Positions 35,944-45,512 of a DNA stretch of 64,000 nucleotides are shown piece after piece. A program made the translations under genes and the position numbers. Within the stretch, counting starts at the first letter, position 1. Every line of letters begins with the position of its first letter. Below the pieces are notes generated by a model that was not told the DNA's origin, did not search any database, and saw nothing but the letters and a program-made list of their open reading frames with translations. This DNA comes from Chthonomonas sp. UBA2017 (GTDB taxonomy: Bacteria; Armatimonadota; Fimbriimonadia; Fimbriimonadales; Fimbriimonadaceae): NCBI GenBank assembly GCA_002335425.1, contig DDCB01000038.1, forward strand, positions 62,001 through 126,000, written 5' to 3'.

Positions 35944-37875
35944 TTAAGCGGGGCCCGGCTCAAGTCGTGGCGGGGCCGGATGTTTGGCGTGGTCTGATTC
36001 GCCCACAACCGGCGGCTCAGGGACGACCGGCTCGTCCACTTTTTCGGGGATCGGAGGAAGCTCGCGACCTTCCAGCACTGCCAAAAATTCATCGCGATCC
36101 AACGTCTCTCGCTCTAACAGAGCTTGAACACACGCATCGAGCTGAGGTCGGTGCTGAGTCAAAATCTCCACCGCCCGAGTGTGAGAACGGTCCACAATCG
36201 ACCGCACTTCGTCGTCGATCTGCTTGGCAACCTCTTCGCTGTAATCGCGCTCTTCGTGATAGTCTCGACCCAAGAACGGATTGCGGCTCCGTCGACCGAC
36301 GCTCAGGGTGCCGATCTTGTCGCTCATCCCGTATTCGCAAACCATCGCTCGGGCAATTCGGGTGACCCGTTCCAGGTCGTTGCTCGCCCCGGTCCATCGC
36401 TCGCCAAAGACGACTTCTTCGGCGACGAGACCGCCCAGAAGCGTTGTGATCACGTCGTTCAGCTCGCTCTTGCTCCGGGTGAACTTCTCCGTCTCCGGGA
36501 GTTGCCAGGTGCTGCCAAGCGAGAAACCTCTCGGCAGAATCGTCACCTTATGAACCGGGTCCGAGTTTTCCAACAACTCGCCAATGATCGCGTGGCCCGC
36601 CTCGTGATAGGCCGTGACCTCGCGCTCTTTTTGCTCCATGATTCGGCTCTTGCGGGCGGGGCCAATCATCACTCGGTCGAGCGCTTCTTCGATGTCCTCA
36701 CCCAGGATCTTGCTTCGATTCCGCCGCGCGGCCAGCAAAGCTGCCTCATTGAGGGCGTTCGCCAAATCAGCACCGCTAAATCCAGGCGTTCGCTTGGCCA
36801 CCGTCTGAAAGTCCACGGCCGTATCAATCGGCTTGCCGCGAGCATGAATCCGCAAGATCGCCTCGCGACCCTTCGAGTCGGGCGGATCGACCACGACCTG
36901 GCGGTCGAAGCGTCCTGGACGCAGGAGGGCCGGATCGAGCACGTCCGGTCGGTTCGTCGCCGCGATCATGATGACGCCGGTGTTCGCGTCGAATCCGTCC
37001 ATTTCGACGAGCAGCTGGTTCAAAGTTTGCTCTCGCTCATCGTGGCCGCCACCGAGTCCAGCACCGCGCTGTCGACCGACGGCGTCGATTTCATCGACAA
37101 AGATCAAGCAAGGGCGGTGTGCCTTGGCGGTTTCAAAAAGATCGCGCACCCGGGCCGCACCCACGCCCACGAACATCTCGACAAAGTCAGAGCCCGAAAT
37201 GTGGAAGAACGGCACTCCGGCCTCGCCAGCAATCGCCCGGGCGAGATAGGTCTTGCCGACGCCAGGAGGGCCGGTGAGCAAGATGCCCTTGGGAATCTTC
37301 GCACCGAGCGCCACATACTTCTTGGTGTTGCGCAAGAAGTCGACGATCTCGTAGAGCTCTTGCTTGGCTTCTTCAATTCCGGCGACATCTTCGAAGGTGA
37401 TCTTCGGGCCGGTGTCATTCACTCGCTTGGCTCGGCTCCGTCCAAAGCTCATGGCCTGGCTCCCGTTGGATTGAGCTTGACGCCAGAAGTAGATGATCGC
37501 GATGAAGATCAGAATCGGAATCGCAAACGCCGCCAAGAACGCCAGCATTTGCGAGCCGACGCTCGGACCTCGGTCCGTCCACTCGACGGACTTTTCGTCC
37601 AGCAGGTTCAGGATGTTCTCGGCAGGGCGAGAATTGCTGTCAGGGAGCTCAGCCGTGAATCGGGTGCCGTCCACGAGCTTTCCTTCGCCCGTGCGCCCTT
37701 GCCAGTTCAAAGACTGAACTTGACCGTCGCGCACTTTTTGTACGAACTCGGGCTGGCTCAGTTTGAGCGGGCCTTTACTCCCCATCGCAAGGTTGGGTGA
37801 GATCGCATTGATGACCAGCACGAGGCCTAAAACCACACCAACCGCGAGAAGAAGATTCCGAAAAGCTTTATTCAA
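35944..37875 (-). CDS. ftsH: ATP-dependent zinc metalloprotease FtsH
   Basis: A 643-residue membrane AAA protease. Two transmembrane helices (about 7-25 and 110-131) flank the periplasmic domain. The AAA module has Walker A GPPGVGKT (202-209), Walker B IFVDEID (258-264) and the second region [10 protein letters not shown]; the protease part has HEAGH at 424-428. The C-terminal 35 residues are Pro/Glu-rich. It degrades membrane and regulatory proteins. It is followed by a TPR gene, and a 16-base palindrome lies in its leader. Confidence 0.96.
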   Translation of the reverse strand: MNKAFRNLLLAVGVVLGLVLVINAISPNLAMGSKGPLKLSQPEFVQKVRDGQVQSLNWQGRTGEGKLVDGTRFTAELPDSNSRPAENILNLLDEKSVEWTDRGPSVGSQMLAFLAAFAIPILIFIAIIYFWRQAQSNGSQAMSFGRSRAKRVNDTGPKITFEDVAGIEEAKQELYEIVDFLRNTKKYVALGAKIPKGILLTGPPGVGKTYLARAIAGEAGVPFFHISGSDFVEMFVGVGAARVRDLFETAKAHRPCLIFVDEIDAVGRQRGAGLGGGHDEREQTLNQLLVEMDGFDANTGVIMIAATNRPDVLDPALLRPGRFDRQVVVDPPDSKGREAILRIHARGKPIDTAVDFQTVAKRTPGFSGADLANALNEAALLAARRNRSKILGEDIEEALDRVMIGPARKSRIMEQKEREVTAYHEAGHAIIGELLENSDPVHKVTILPRGFSLGSTWQLPETEKFTRSKSELNDVITTLLGGLVAEEVVFGERWTGASNDLERVTRIARAMVCEYGMSDKIGTLSVGRRSRNPFLGRDYHEERDYSEEVAKQIDDEVRSIVDRSHTRAVEILTQHRPQLDACVQALLERETLDRDEFLAVLEGRELPPIPEKVDEPVVPEPPVVGESDHAKHPAPPRLEPGPA

Positions 37876-37922
37876 TCGTTGCTCCTAGATTTCCAGGAAA
37901 AGAATTCTGCGATTCCCTTCCC

Positions 37923-37938
37923 TTCAGGTACGCCTGAA
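37923..37938. promoter_or_regulatory. Palindrome in the ftsH upstream region
   Basis: TTCAGG-TACG-CCTGAA is a perfect dyad with a four-base centre, 48 bases before the ftsH start. On the minus strand a CATAAT that could be a -10 box lies about 30 bases upstream of it, so an operator position just downstream of the promoter is possible. No matching -35 box was found. Confidence 0.3.
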
Positions 37939-37976
37939 AAGAACACAAGGTTTCCCTAGCCCACATTATGGCGGCA

Positions 37977-39356
37977 TCACTCAGGAATTGGACCGAATCG
38001 CAAGTTCAATCCGTTCGACGTGCCCGATTGAACTCGAACTCGATCACTCACCCCCACCCCAGGAACCCAAATCGGACCCACGAGGTCGCACACCACCGGG
38101 ATTCGCCGCCGAGCGGCCGCCGTTAGACCCGCTTCGCGCAGCATATCGCTCAGCAACTTCGTCCCGTCAAGCCCGAGCGGCTGCATCCTGTCCCCTTCTT
38201 GGGCCGAGCGAAAGTACAAGGACCCCTGGATCGCCGCTCGGTCGACCACCACATCCCAGCTCCGGGGCGGTCGTTCAAACGACGTCGGCTCGCAGGGCAA
38301 CGCCGTCAAGACCCAACCAAATTCATCCGCAAATGTCTCCCCGGGGAGCGTGAGCGGATACCGAAAGTTCTCGGTCGGGCGTTGCTGCCGGACATGGACT
38401 CGGTCTTCGGTCCACTCCCAAAGGACATCGCCTCCTTCAGCCGTTCGGGAGCCTGCACCATCCGAAGCAAGCGCTTCTGACAGGCTTTGCACCCACTCAA
38501 AGTCGACCTGAGCCCCTAAGACCTCGGTCACGAGCCGGACCGCACGCCGCCTCAACACGAGCGGCATGGCGACCCAAGACGCCCGCCGTAAGGCGACCTC
38601 GCAATCGCGAGTCAAGAACCGAAAGTCCCCATTGAGCGGCAGTTCCGCTTGTTCTAAGGCCGCTGCCGCCATGCCGTCCAGGCAGGCATCCTCTTCGCGG
38701 GCCAACCGGGCCAGCCGCTGAATCGCCGCCTTTGCATCGGGATGAATCGCCTCAAGCTCGGGCACGACTCGGAGCCGAATCCGCGCTCGGGCAAACTGCA
38801 CGTCCGAATTCGACGGGTCGTCGTGAAACCAAAGTCCCTGGTCGGCACAATACTGACGCGTCTCCGTCCGCGAAAAAGGCAAAAGCGGTCGAATCCAGAC
38901 GTCGCGGACCGGCGCGATCCCCCCCAAACCTTGCAGACCAGTCCCCCGCGCCATGCGAAAAACCACGGTCTCGACCTGGTCATCGAGCGTGTGGGCGGTT
39001 GCGATCCGATGACCGCCCAGCCGAAACATCGCTTGCTGCAGAAACTCCTGTCGAGCCCGTCGGCCCGCCTCTTCGAGCCCGATTCGAAAGTCTCGGGCCA
39101 GGCCCGGGACATCCGCTCGACCCGTCGCAAAAGGGATGTCCAGCTCCGCACACCAAGCCTCCGCCAGCTTTTGCTCTCGATCCGCTTCGGGCCGCATGCC
39201 GTGGTGAAGATGGGCCGCGATCAGGCGGAGCCCCGCGCGATGAGCCAAATGCACCAAACACGTCGAATCGGCCCCGCCACTGTAGCCGACGACGACCGTT
39301 TCTCCCGTCGGCCACAAGCCCGAGGTTTCCAAATGCTCCACAAAGCGGTCCAACAT
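37977..39356 (-). CDS. tilS: tRNA(Ile)-lysidine synthase
   Basis: A 459-residue N-type ATP pyrophosphatase that changes the wobble C of the AUA-reading tRNA-Ile to lysidine. The PP-loop is YSGGADST (about 25-32), followed by AAHLHHGMRPEADREQ and TAHTLDDQVETVVFRMARGTGLQGLGGI, then substrate-binding and C-terminal domains (GDRMQPLGLDGTKLLSDMLREAG). The ATG at 39356 gives the family start; the frame continues upstream without homology. It is divergent from the large unknown gene. Confidence 0.92.
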   Translation of the reverse strand: MLDRFVEHLETSGLWPTGETVVVGYSGGADSTCLVHLAHRAGLRLIAAHLHHGMRPEADREQKLAEAWCAELDIPFATGRADVPGLARDFRIGLEEAGRRARQEFLQQAMFRLGGHRIATAHTLDDQVETVVFRMARGTGLQGLGGIAPVRDVWIRPLLPFSRTETRQYCADQGLWFHDDPSNSDVQFARARIRLRVVPELEAIHPDAKAAIQRLARLAREEDACLDGMAAAALEQAELPLNGDFRFLTRDCEVALRRASWVAMPLVLRRRAVRLVTEVLGAQVDFEWVQSLSEALASDGAGSRTAEGGDVLWEWTEDRVHVRQQRPTENFRYPLTLPGETFADEFGWVLTALPCEPTSFERPPRSWDVVVDRAAIQGSLYFRSAQEGDRMQPLGLDGTKLLSDMLREAGLTAAARRRIPVVCDLVGPIWVPGVGVSDRVRVQSGTSNGLNLRFGPIPE

Positions 39357-39477
39357 CCGGCTCCAGCATACCAATGGGAGCCCAAACCTTGATTCTGCCC
39401 CCAGAAATATGCCACCCTTGTCGTTTGCGCCCCGCCACTTTTTTGGACCCATCCGGCACGGGCGACGAGGTCATCTC

Positions 39478-41295
39478 TTGGCGAAAGCGATCCAACTCAA
39501 ACCCGAAGAACACACCGCCCGATCTTATGCCGATCGACTCATCCTGGGCAAGCTCATCAAGCTTCAAAGCGCCATCAAACTCAGCGAGCTCGCCGAGCTT
39601 TTGCAAGGCACCGGGATCGGACTGAGCGCTCTCCGCTCCCTCCTCGGCACCAACCCCGACAAGTTTGCTTACCACGAGCGCCGCTGGGTGCCCGCCGCCC
39701 GACTTGAGGGGACGGGCCGACCCTACGCCGAGGCGATGCGGCTGATCGTTGATCGATTCGGAGGACCGATGCCGGTCGAACTTCTGGCCGAAGAGCTCGC
39801 CCTCGCGCAAGGCAAAATGGAGGCCGAGAGCATCGAGAGCATTCGGCGGATGGCCGAATCTCACGACCACTTTATTTACACCGCCAGCGACGAAATCGCC
39901 TTGAGCCGCTGGGTCTTCGTCACCTCGGACGAAAAGCTCGCGATCACCTTAGAGCGAAATCAAGTCACGCCCGAGCAGGTCGAAGCTCTCGAGGCCCCGC
40001 TCGCTGGCATCGACTGGCGGAGCCCCGAAGCTCTTCAGCTAGCGGTGCAGAAGTGCGCGCCCGTCAGCGTCAAAGCATTGGGTGCCTATATCTTCAGCAA
40101 GGTCAACAGTGACGACCCGCGATCCACGCTCATGTTCGACTGGAAAGCCGTCGGCGGAGCCCTTCTGAGCCAACCCAAAATGGTCTACAGCTCCGACGGC
40201 ATGCTTCACCCCGAAGAAGACGCCAAAAAGTGGATCAGCGCCGCCGTCAAGCTCGCCGAGAAGATCGCCCCGAGCGTCGAAATCGAAGATGCTGCTCCCA
40301 TCGAGGTCAAATCCGACGACGTCGACCGAATGGTCGCCAAGTGGAAAACCAGCCCCGATTCGCTGACCGCAACGCAACTGCTGGAAGAGTTCTACGAGAT
40401 TACGCCGAGCGTGAAGACGTTCCCCGACGACATGGCGAACCTGATGGCGGCGCTGAAGGCACGGCCCGACGCTTGGTGGGTCGGCGGCGACCGATTCCGA
40501 GTGCCCGGCACCGCGCCCGACTTCATCAACGACGTCCCTGAAGTCTTCCTGTTCGAAAAAACGAGTTTCACCGACGAGGAAGGCGACCCGATCGATGTCG
40601 AAGTCAACGACGACGGACTCAGTTCGACCCTGCGAAAACTTCTCTCCCACCCGCTCGCCACGGACGTCCTGGACGAAGAAGAGCTCCCGGCTCCGAAGTC
40701 GATGGCCGAGCAACTTCGGCTCGTTCTCAAGCCCATCCATCGCGAATTGGGCACCTTCCCGATCTGCCAATTCCCCACCGGCTGGATCACCGCCGAACCG
40801 AAAATTCAAGAGCTCACCTTCATCGACCCGCAAGGTCGCGAGCTCCAAGTCTGGGCGAATATGGAGGCCCGATTGCTCTTTGGCCTCATCGACTGGTGGT
40901 ACGAACAGCCGATCGAATCCGGGGCGGTCTTTAGCCTGACGCGCACCCACAAGCAGAACGTCTTTGAGTTCGCCTGGCTAGACCAGCCCGACCCCGTGGT
41001 CTACATCAGCAACCAGCGAATGGAAGAACTGCGCGCGATCCAGGAGCGGGCCGCCGAGTTGAGTACCCATGACGTCCTGAAAGAGGTGATGGCCCACTGG
41101 CCCAAAGGCGCCGACTTCTTGACCATCCTTTGGGAGGTCAACGTCGTGCGACGAGTGCCCCGAAGGCTGATCGCTTCGCTCTTGAGCAGCTACCACTGCT
41201 ACTACCAGCGATCTGGATCGCCGGTCTGGCACTTCGACAACAAAAAAGTCGAACAAGGCATCGACAAGACGAAGAAAAAGTTCATCCTCAAGTAA
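39478..41295 (+). CDS. Large protein of unknown function with winged-helix-like repeats
   Basis: A 605-residue protein not assigned to a family. The TTG at 39478 is used because GAGG lies seven bases upstream. Near the N-terminus two modules end in a strand pattern typical of winged helices: ELLQGTGIGLSALRSLL then FAYHERRWV, and VELLAEELALA then DHFIYTASDEIALSRWVFV. A third similar module closes the protein (TILWEVNVVRRVPRRLIASLL then VWHFDN). The middle has acidic and Trp-rich parts. No signal peptide or membrane helix. Possibly a DNA-binding or scaffold protein; lone plus-strand gene with its own terminator. Confidence 0.7.
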   Translation: MAKAIQLKPEEHTARSYADRLILGKLIKLQSAIKLSELAELLQGTGIGLSALRSLLGTNPDKFAYHERRWVPAARLEGTGRPYAEAMRLIVDRFGGPMPVELLAEELALAQGKMEAESIESIRRMAESHDHFIYTASDEIALSRWVFVTSDEKLAITLERNQVTPEQVEALEAPLAGIDWRSPEALQLAVQKCAPVSVKALGAYIFSKVNSDDPRSTLMFDWKAVGGALLSQPKMVYSSDGMLHPEEDAKKWISAAVKLAEKIAPSVEIEDAAPIEVKSDDVDRMVAKWKTSPDSLTATQLLEEFYEITPSVKTFPDDMANLMAALKARPDAWWVGGDRFRVPGTAPDFINDVPEVFLFEKTSFTDEEGDPIDVEVNDDGLSSTLRKLLSHPLATDVLDEEELPAPKSMAEQLRLVLKPIHRELGTFPICQFPTGWITAEPKIQELTFIDPQGRELQVWANMEARLLFGLIDWWYEQPIESGAVFSLTRTHKQNVFEFAWLDQPDPVVYISNQRMEELRAIQERAAELSTHDVLKEVMAHWPKGADFLTILWEVNVVRRVPRRLIASLLSSYHCYYQRSGSPVWHFDNKKVEQGIDKTKKKFILK

Positions 41296-41311
41296 CTCTG
41301 AGGTCCCTGCG

Positions 41312-41348
41312 CCAGAGCCTCCCGGGTCCGAAGTCCGGGGGGCTCTGG
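41312..41348 (+). terminator. Hairpin terminator after the large unknown gene
   Basis: A 14 bp stem (41312-41325 with 41335-41348; one T-G wobble) with a nine-base loop starts 17 bases after the stop. The T run is short (TT, then CACTT), so it may be only partly efficient before smpB. Confidence 0.6.
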
Positions 41349-41379
41349 TTCACTTGGGGTCATACTCCGATCCACGACG

Positions 41380-41862
41380 ATGGGAAAAAAAAGCAATTCC
41401 AGCCCCGAAAAAACGGGTCCGGCGACGGTGCTGAATCGTCGGGCTCGGTTCGACTATGAGATCCTCGAAACGCTCGAAGTCGGCCTCGTCTTGGTCGGCA
41501 GCGAGGTCAAGAGCATCTACCAAGGGCGAGCCAACTTGACCGATGCGTATTGCGTCGTGCGACAAGACGAGCTCTGGCTGATCAATGCCGACGTCGAGCC
41601 GTACGAAAAAGCAAGCCACTATCTCCAAGAACGACGCCGAGATCGCAAGCTCCTGGCCCATCGAAAAGAGATCACCCTTCTCACCCGAAAGAGCCAGGAA
41701 AAAGGGCTCGCGATCTTGCCGCTCAAACTCTACTTCAGCCGGGGCAAAGTGAAAGTTGAAATTGGACTCGGTCGAGGGAAAAAGCAGTACGACAAGCGCG
41801 AGTCGATCGCCAAAAAAGAAACTCAACGTGAACTGGATCGGGCCCGGAGCGAAAAGTATTGA
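41380..41862 (+). CDS. smpB: tmRNA-binding protein SmpB
   Basis: A 160-residue trans-translation factor that brings tmRNA to stalled ribosomes. Family markers are LNRRARFDYEILETLEVGLVL at the start, GSEVKSIYQGRANL, RDRKLLAHRKEI and the basic C-terminal tail GRGKKQYDKRESIAKKETQRE. The tail normally enters the empty mRNA channel. Its stop overlaps the start of the UbiA gene. ssrA was not found in the window. Confidence 0.95.
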   Translation: MGKKSNSSPEKTGPATVLNRRARFDYEILETLEVGLVLVGSEVKSIYQGRANLTDAYCVVRQDELWLINADVEPYEKASHYLQERRRDRKLLAHRKEITLLTRKSQEKGLAILPLKLYFSRGKVKVEIGLGRGKKQYDKRESIAKKETQRELDRARSEKY

Positions 41863-42752
41863 CGCCTGAGCGGCCGTTGCGGGGGTGGGCCGCATTTCGG
41901 GCGTTCCTTGAGATGATCAAGATCGAGCACTCGATCTTTGCTCTCCCGTTCGCCATGCTCGGCATGATCTGGGCTGCCGACGGCTTTCCCGGATGGCGAA
42001 CCTTTGGGCTGATCCTTCTCGCGATGGTCTCGGCTCGAAGTGCAGCGATGGCTTACAACCGGATCGCCGACCGCGACATCGATGCCAAAAATCCTCGAAC
42101 CCAGATTCGGGCCTTGCCCGCCGGACTCTTGACCCTCCGCACCGCTTCACTCTACTTCTGGGCGAGCCTGGGTCTCTTTATCTTGTCGGCGGCTCTTCTC
42201 AATCCGCTTGCCCTGATGTTGGCCCCGGCAGCTCTCCTAGTGATCCTGGGTTACAGTCTGACAAAGCGATTCACTTCGCTCTGCCATTACATCCTCGGCT
42301 TGGGGCTCGGCATCGCGCCCGCCGCCAGCTCGATCGCCGTCCTCGGCGTCGTCGACTTACGCATGCTCTGGTTCGTCGCCGGGGTGATGCTGTGGACCGC
42401 CGGGTTCGACATCATTTATAGCCTGCAAGATGAAGAGTTCGACCGACAAGAGCGCCTTCGCTCCATCCCACAGTCCCTCGGCAAGGCGCGCGCGCTCGCC
42501 GTCAGCCGTTTGAGTCACTTAGGTGCCGTCGGATGCCTCTTGATGGGGGGCGCCGCTTTGGGTCTAGGTATGTTCTACTTCATCGGCGTGGGCCTGGCCG
42601 CGGCGGTTTTGGTTTACGAACAGTCGCTCGTCAAACCGAACGACCTCAGCCGAGTCAACCTCGCTTTTTTCACCCTCAACGGGCTCGTCTCGATCGGGGT
42701 CTTTGCGTTTGGCTGGTTCGACTTTTGGTGGTCGTCTCAAGTCGCGGTTTAG
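41859..42752 (+). CDS. UbiA-family prenyltransferase (MqnP/UbiA-like)
   Basis: A 297-residue integral membrane protein with eight or nine hydrophobic helices. The two aspartate-rich motifs are NRIADRDIDAKNPRT and DEEFDRQERLRSIP, which bind Mg-prenyl diphosphate. It attaches a polyprenyl chain to an aromatic acid in quinone synthesis. A futalosine-pathway role (MqnP) is plausible but not shown by context. The start is a TTG at 41859 overlapping the smpB stop, with GGAG about ten bases upstream. Its stop overlaps the convergent dipeptidase gene by four bases. Confidence 0.85.
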   Translation: MTPERPLRGWAAFRAFLEMIKIEHSIFALPFAMLGMIWAADGFPGWRTFGLILLAMVSARSAAMAYNRIADRDIDAKNPRTQIRALPAGLLTLRTASLYFWASLGLFILSAALLNPLALMLAPAALLVILGYSLTKRFTSLCHYILGLGLGIAPAASSIAVLGVVDLRMLWFVAGVMLWTAGFDIIYSLQDEEFDRQERLRSIPQSLGKARALAVSRLSHLGAVGCLLMGGAALGLGMFYFIGVGLAAAVLVYEQSLVKPNDLSRVNLAFFTLNGLVSIGVFAFGWFDFWWSSQVAV

Positions 42753-43483
42753 CCTGGGGACGGCGGCAAAAACGGATTTGGACGCTGGGCAAACGCTTCG
42801 ATCCAGAGCCGCTCTTGCTCGGCAAAAAGCTCTTCCTGCAGTTCCACGAGTCCGTAACAACACTCGTTCAACCCCATCCGGACCGCCCACCCCGCATCGC
42901 CATAACTGTAATGCCACCACTCGTCGCGGCAATTGCTAAACCCCGCCCCCAGCATCGCCTCAACCAAGATCATGCGAAACCGAAGAGGCTCCGGATCGAG
43001 GCCGTATGAGTAGGTGGGGGCCGCGACAAATCGGTCGAACGGCGACCAGACATCGATCACCTCGCCAGCCGAATCCAGCAAATTGACGTCAATCGCCGCC
43101 CCTGTGCAGTGACCGGGCGGCGCAGGTTGGTCATAAGGCGCTGCCCAGCGGTTGATCTTTCTCCGCAACGCTGCATAGCTGAGGTTCGGCCAGACCTCCA
43201 AAGCGCACCGAGTCAACCAGTCATAGATCCGCTTCTGCCGCGCAATCGGCCTCCACGCATCGGTCACCCCTAAGAAAATTCCCTCAGGAAGAGCCTGAGC
43301 CGCTGCCTCCGCCTTCCGGGCGACCTCCAAGCGGACATACGGGATCACTTGCGGTCGGGCGAGCCGCACCGAAGGGGCGTGATCTTGCAACAAAACGAGT
43401 GGCTCGCCACTTTCCCGCTCGGCCACGCGATTGAGAGCCCGGATCGGCTCCGGGCGACCCTGAGTTCGGTCCCAGCGAATCAC
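42749..43483 (-). CDS. D-alanyl-D-alanine dipeptidase-like (VanX/M15D)
   Basis: A 244-residue zinc peptidase of family M15D. The ligands are in PGHCTGAAIDVNL (HxxGxAxD) and EWWHYSYGD (ExxWH), with GVTDAWRPIARQKRIY upstream as the substrate-binding region. VanX/DdpX enzymes cleave D-Ala-D-Ala dipeptide. No vanA or vanH genes are near, so a peptidoglycan-recycling role is more likely than glycopeptide resistance. No signal peptide is obvious. It overlaps the upstream exporter gene by four bases. Confidence 0.85.
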   Translation of the reverse strand: MIRWDRTQGRPEPIRALNRVAERESGEPLVLLQDHAPSVRLARPQVIPYVRLEVARKAEAAAQALPEGIFLGVTDAWRPIARQKRIYDWLTRCALEVWPNLSYAALRRKINRWAAPYDQPAPPGHCTGAAIDVNLLDSAGEVIDVWSPFDRFVAAPTYSYGLDPEPLRFRMILVEAMLGAGFSNCRDEWWHYSYGDAGWAVRMGLNECCYGLVELQEELFAEQERLWIEAFAQRPNPFLPPSPG

Positions 43484-44595
43484 CGGCCGAAAAGAAGATA
43501 CAGCAAGACTGCTGCTCCCGCCACCACCGCAGCGTTGTTTCGTCGACCCGAGTTCGTCGGAACGTGGATTCGGTCGTTCGCCATCAAGATCGGGTCGGCC
43601 GCCAAGCCCTTTCGCACATCCTCCAGGTTGACTGTGATCGTTCGGACCCGTCCACCCTCGGTTCGCTGGATCGTCATGCGGTCCATCCGGCCCCCGCGCA
43701 AGAGTCCCCCCGCATCCTGGATCAGCCGATTGAGGGTCATGCCCGGGACCAGATCAAAGCCGCCGTTTCGAACCACCGCTCCAGTCAAGTAGACATAATC
43801 TCTCGCGGCCCGGAGCTCGACGACGATGCGGTCCCCCGCCATCAGAAGGAAGTCGGGCGGCACCGCCTGCAAGTTGATCAGCTGAGCGGCTCGGCCGGTG
43901 CGCTCGATGCGGATTCGGGTCGAATCGCCCAAAGAGCTGATGCCGCCGGCCTTCTCGATCATCATGGCGAGGGTGGCCTCGCTCTCCAGCGGATAGGCTC
44001 CTGGCCTTTGGACTCCTCCTAAAACCAGCACCTCTTGCCGAAGCTCGACGATGGGGAGAAAAACTCGGTCCCCCGGCCGCAAGAGCGGATTTTGAGAGTC
44101 GTCGGTCGGCGTCACCAGACTGAAGTTAAACCGCAGTTTTTCATCCTGGGCCGTCGTCACTTCAACCCGAGAGAGATCGGCCGATGAGGTCGGCCGCGCG
44201 ATTTTCAGAACGTCGCTCAGCCGAAGCCCTTCGCGCCAAGGCACCTCTCCGGGGCTCTCGACCGCCCCACTCACCCGGATCGGAGCTTGTTGTTCCGAGG
44301 CTCCTTGCCGCTTGAGGGTCACCGTGGCCGTCTGGACAATCCGCTGCTCGATCAGCTCCGCTGCCACCTTCTGGGCCGCCTCTTGTTCGGTCAGTCCCGC
44401 CACCGGAATCGCCCCGATGAACGACAGCACGAGCAACCCGTCTCGGGTGATGGTGTACTCCTTGTTTAAGGAAGGCTCTTCCTCGCAGGTCAGGCGAACG
44501 ACGTCTCCGGGTCGTAAGATCGAGGCCGCCTCGGTTTGCGCCCATACCAGAGCTGCGCTCCAAACGAGCAATAGGATCAGGAAAAATCGGGTCAT
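43480..44595 (-). CDS. Polysaccharide export protein with SLBB domains (Wza-like)
   Basis: A 371-residue exported protein. The signal peptide is MTRFFLILLLVWSAALVWAQ, followed by the polysaccharide-biosynthesis/export domain (ILRPGDVVRLTCEEEP ... YTITRDGLLVLSFIGAIPVAGLT) and three SLBB-like repeats (VSGAVESPGEVPW, VLGGVQRPGAYPL, LTGAVVRNGGFDL). A hydrophobic helix (AAVVAGAAVLLYLLFG) ends the protein. Such proteins form the outer-membrane secretion channel for capsule or exopolysaccharide. The start is placed at 44595 by the signal peptide. No glycosyltransferase cluster is adjacent. Confidence 0.85.
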   Translation of the reverse strand: MTRFFLILLLVWSAALVWAQTEAASILRPGDVVRLTCEEEPSLNKEYTITRDGLLVLSFIGAIPVAGLTEQEAAQKVAAELIEQRIVQTATVTLKRQGASEQQAPIRVSGAVESPGEVPWREGLRLSDVLKIARPTSSADLSRVEVTTAQDEKLRFNFSLVTPTDDSQNPLLRPGDRVFLPIVELRQEVLVLGGVQRPGAYPLESEATLAMMIEKAGGISSLGDSTRIRIERTGRAAQLINLQAVPPDFLLMAGDRIVVELRAARDYVYLTGAVVRNGGFDLVPGMTLNRLIQDAGGLLRGGRMDRMTIQRTEGGRVRTITVNLEDVRKGLAADPILMANDRIHVPTNSGRRNNAAVVAGAAVLLYLLFGR

Positions 44596-44667
44596 TCGGT
44601 CAGGAGTCTCCACCTCTTCAAGACGAGAAATGGCCCGCAGAGGCACCACCGATTTCGAAAGAGAACG

Positions 44668-44743
44668 TGGTGCCACAGGCCGGACTCGAACCGGCGACCC
44701 AAGCATTTTCAGTGCTTTGCTCTACCAACTGAGCTACCGTGGC
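44668..44743 (-). tRNA. tRNA-Phe (anticodon GAA)
   Basis: A 76-base cloverleaf on the minus strand: acceptor GCCACGG pairing with CTGTGGC, TAGCTCAGTTGGTAGAGC D-arm, anticodon stem AAGCA/TGCTT with loop CTGAAAA (GAA), TTCGAGTCC T-arm and an encoded CCA end. Confidence 0.97.
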
Positions 44744-44750
44744 ACACCTA

Positions 44751-44826
<76 letters not shown>

Positions 44827-44911
44827 GCGTGGACCGTCATTATTCCATTCTTGGCGCAAGAATCGCAAGGCCCCCTCTCGCAAATCGGGGCAAGCCGGGT
44901 AAGTTCCGGGG

Positions 44912-45502
44912 GTGAAAATCGGCTCGATGGCGGTCTTTTGTGGTTCTGCGACCGGAAAAAATCCGGCCTTTGCTCTAGCGGCAAGAGACCTAGGACGTTT
45001 GCTCGCCGAAAGACAGATTCGCCTGGTCTATGGCGGGGCCAGCATCGGACTGATGGGCCAGGTCGCGGATGGGGCCCTCGCCGCCGGGGGAGAGGTTCTC
45101 GGCGTGATCCCCCACCGGCTCAGCGTCAAAGAGATCACCCACGCCGGATTGACCGACTTAGTGATGACCGAAACGATGCACGAGCGAAAGGCCAAAATGG
45201 CCGACGCCAGCGATGGGTTTATCGCCCTTCCCGGCGGCTGGGGAACCCTCGACGAACTTTTCGAAATCCTGACCTGGGCTCAGCTCTCGATCCACCGCAA
45301 GCCGGTGGGAATTCTCAACCTCCAAGGGTTCTTTGATCCGCTTTTAGCCCTCATCAACCATCTGGTGGAAGAAGGATTTGTCCCTTCGCATCATCGCGAA
45401 GTTTTGATCACTTCAGAACGCCCCGAGGACCTGCTGGAAAGGATGACCACGTTCCAATCGCCCATTGATCCGGATTGGGCGATTGATCCCTCACTCAGAT
45501 AG
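44912..45502 (+). CDS. LOG-family protein (cytokinin riboside 5'-monophosphate phosphoribohydrolase-like)
   Basis: A 196-residue Rossmann-fold protein with the family motifs MHERKAKMADASDGFIALPGG and PGGWGTLDELFEILTW (PGGxGTxxE). LOG enzymes hydrolyse nucleoside 5'-monophosphates to base and ribose phosphate; in most bacteria the real substrate is AMP or a damaged nucleotide. The start GTG or ATG choice is settled by the family start KIGSMAVFCGS at 44912 (GTG). It stands between the tRNA pair and a convergent deaminase-like gene. Confidence 0.88.
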   Translation: MKIGSMAVFCGSATGKNPAFALAARDLGRLLAERQIRLVYGGASIGLMGQVADGALAAGGEVLGVIPHRLSVKEITHAGLTDLVMTETMHERKAKMADASDGFIALPGGWGTLDELFEILTWAQLSIHRKPVGILNLQGFFDPLLALINHLVEEGFVPSHHREVLITSERPEDLLERMTTFQSPIDPDWAIDPSLR

Positions 45503-45512
45503 TGCGTTGATT

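Noticed and set aside
36124..37800. Open frame of 558 codons on the plus strand
   Set aside because: It lies wholly antisense to ftsH, has Arg/His-rich low-quality composition, and no ribosome site or domain.
42749..43483. Vancomycin-resistance role for the VanX-like dipeptidase
   Set aside because: There are no vanH, vanA or two-component genes nearby; the neighbour is a polysaccharide exporter.
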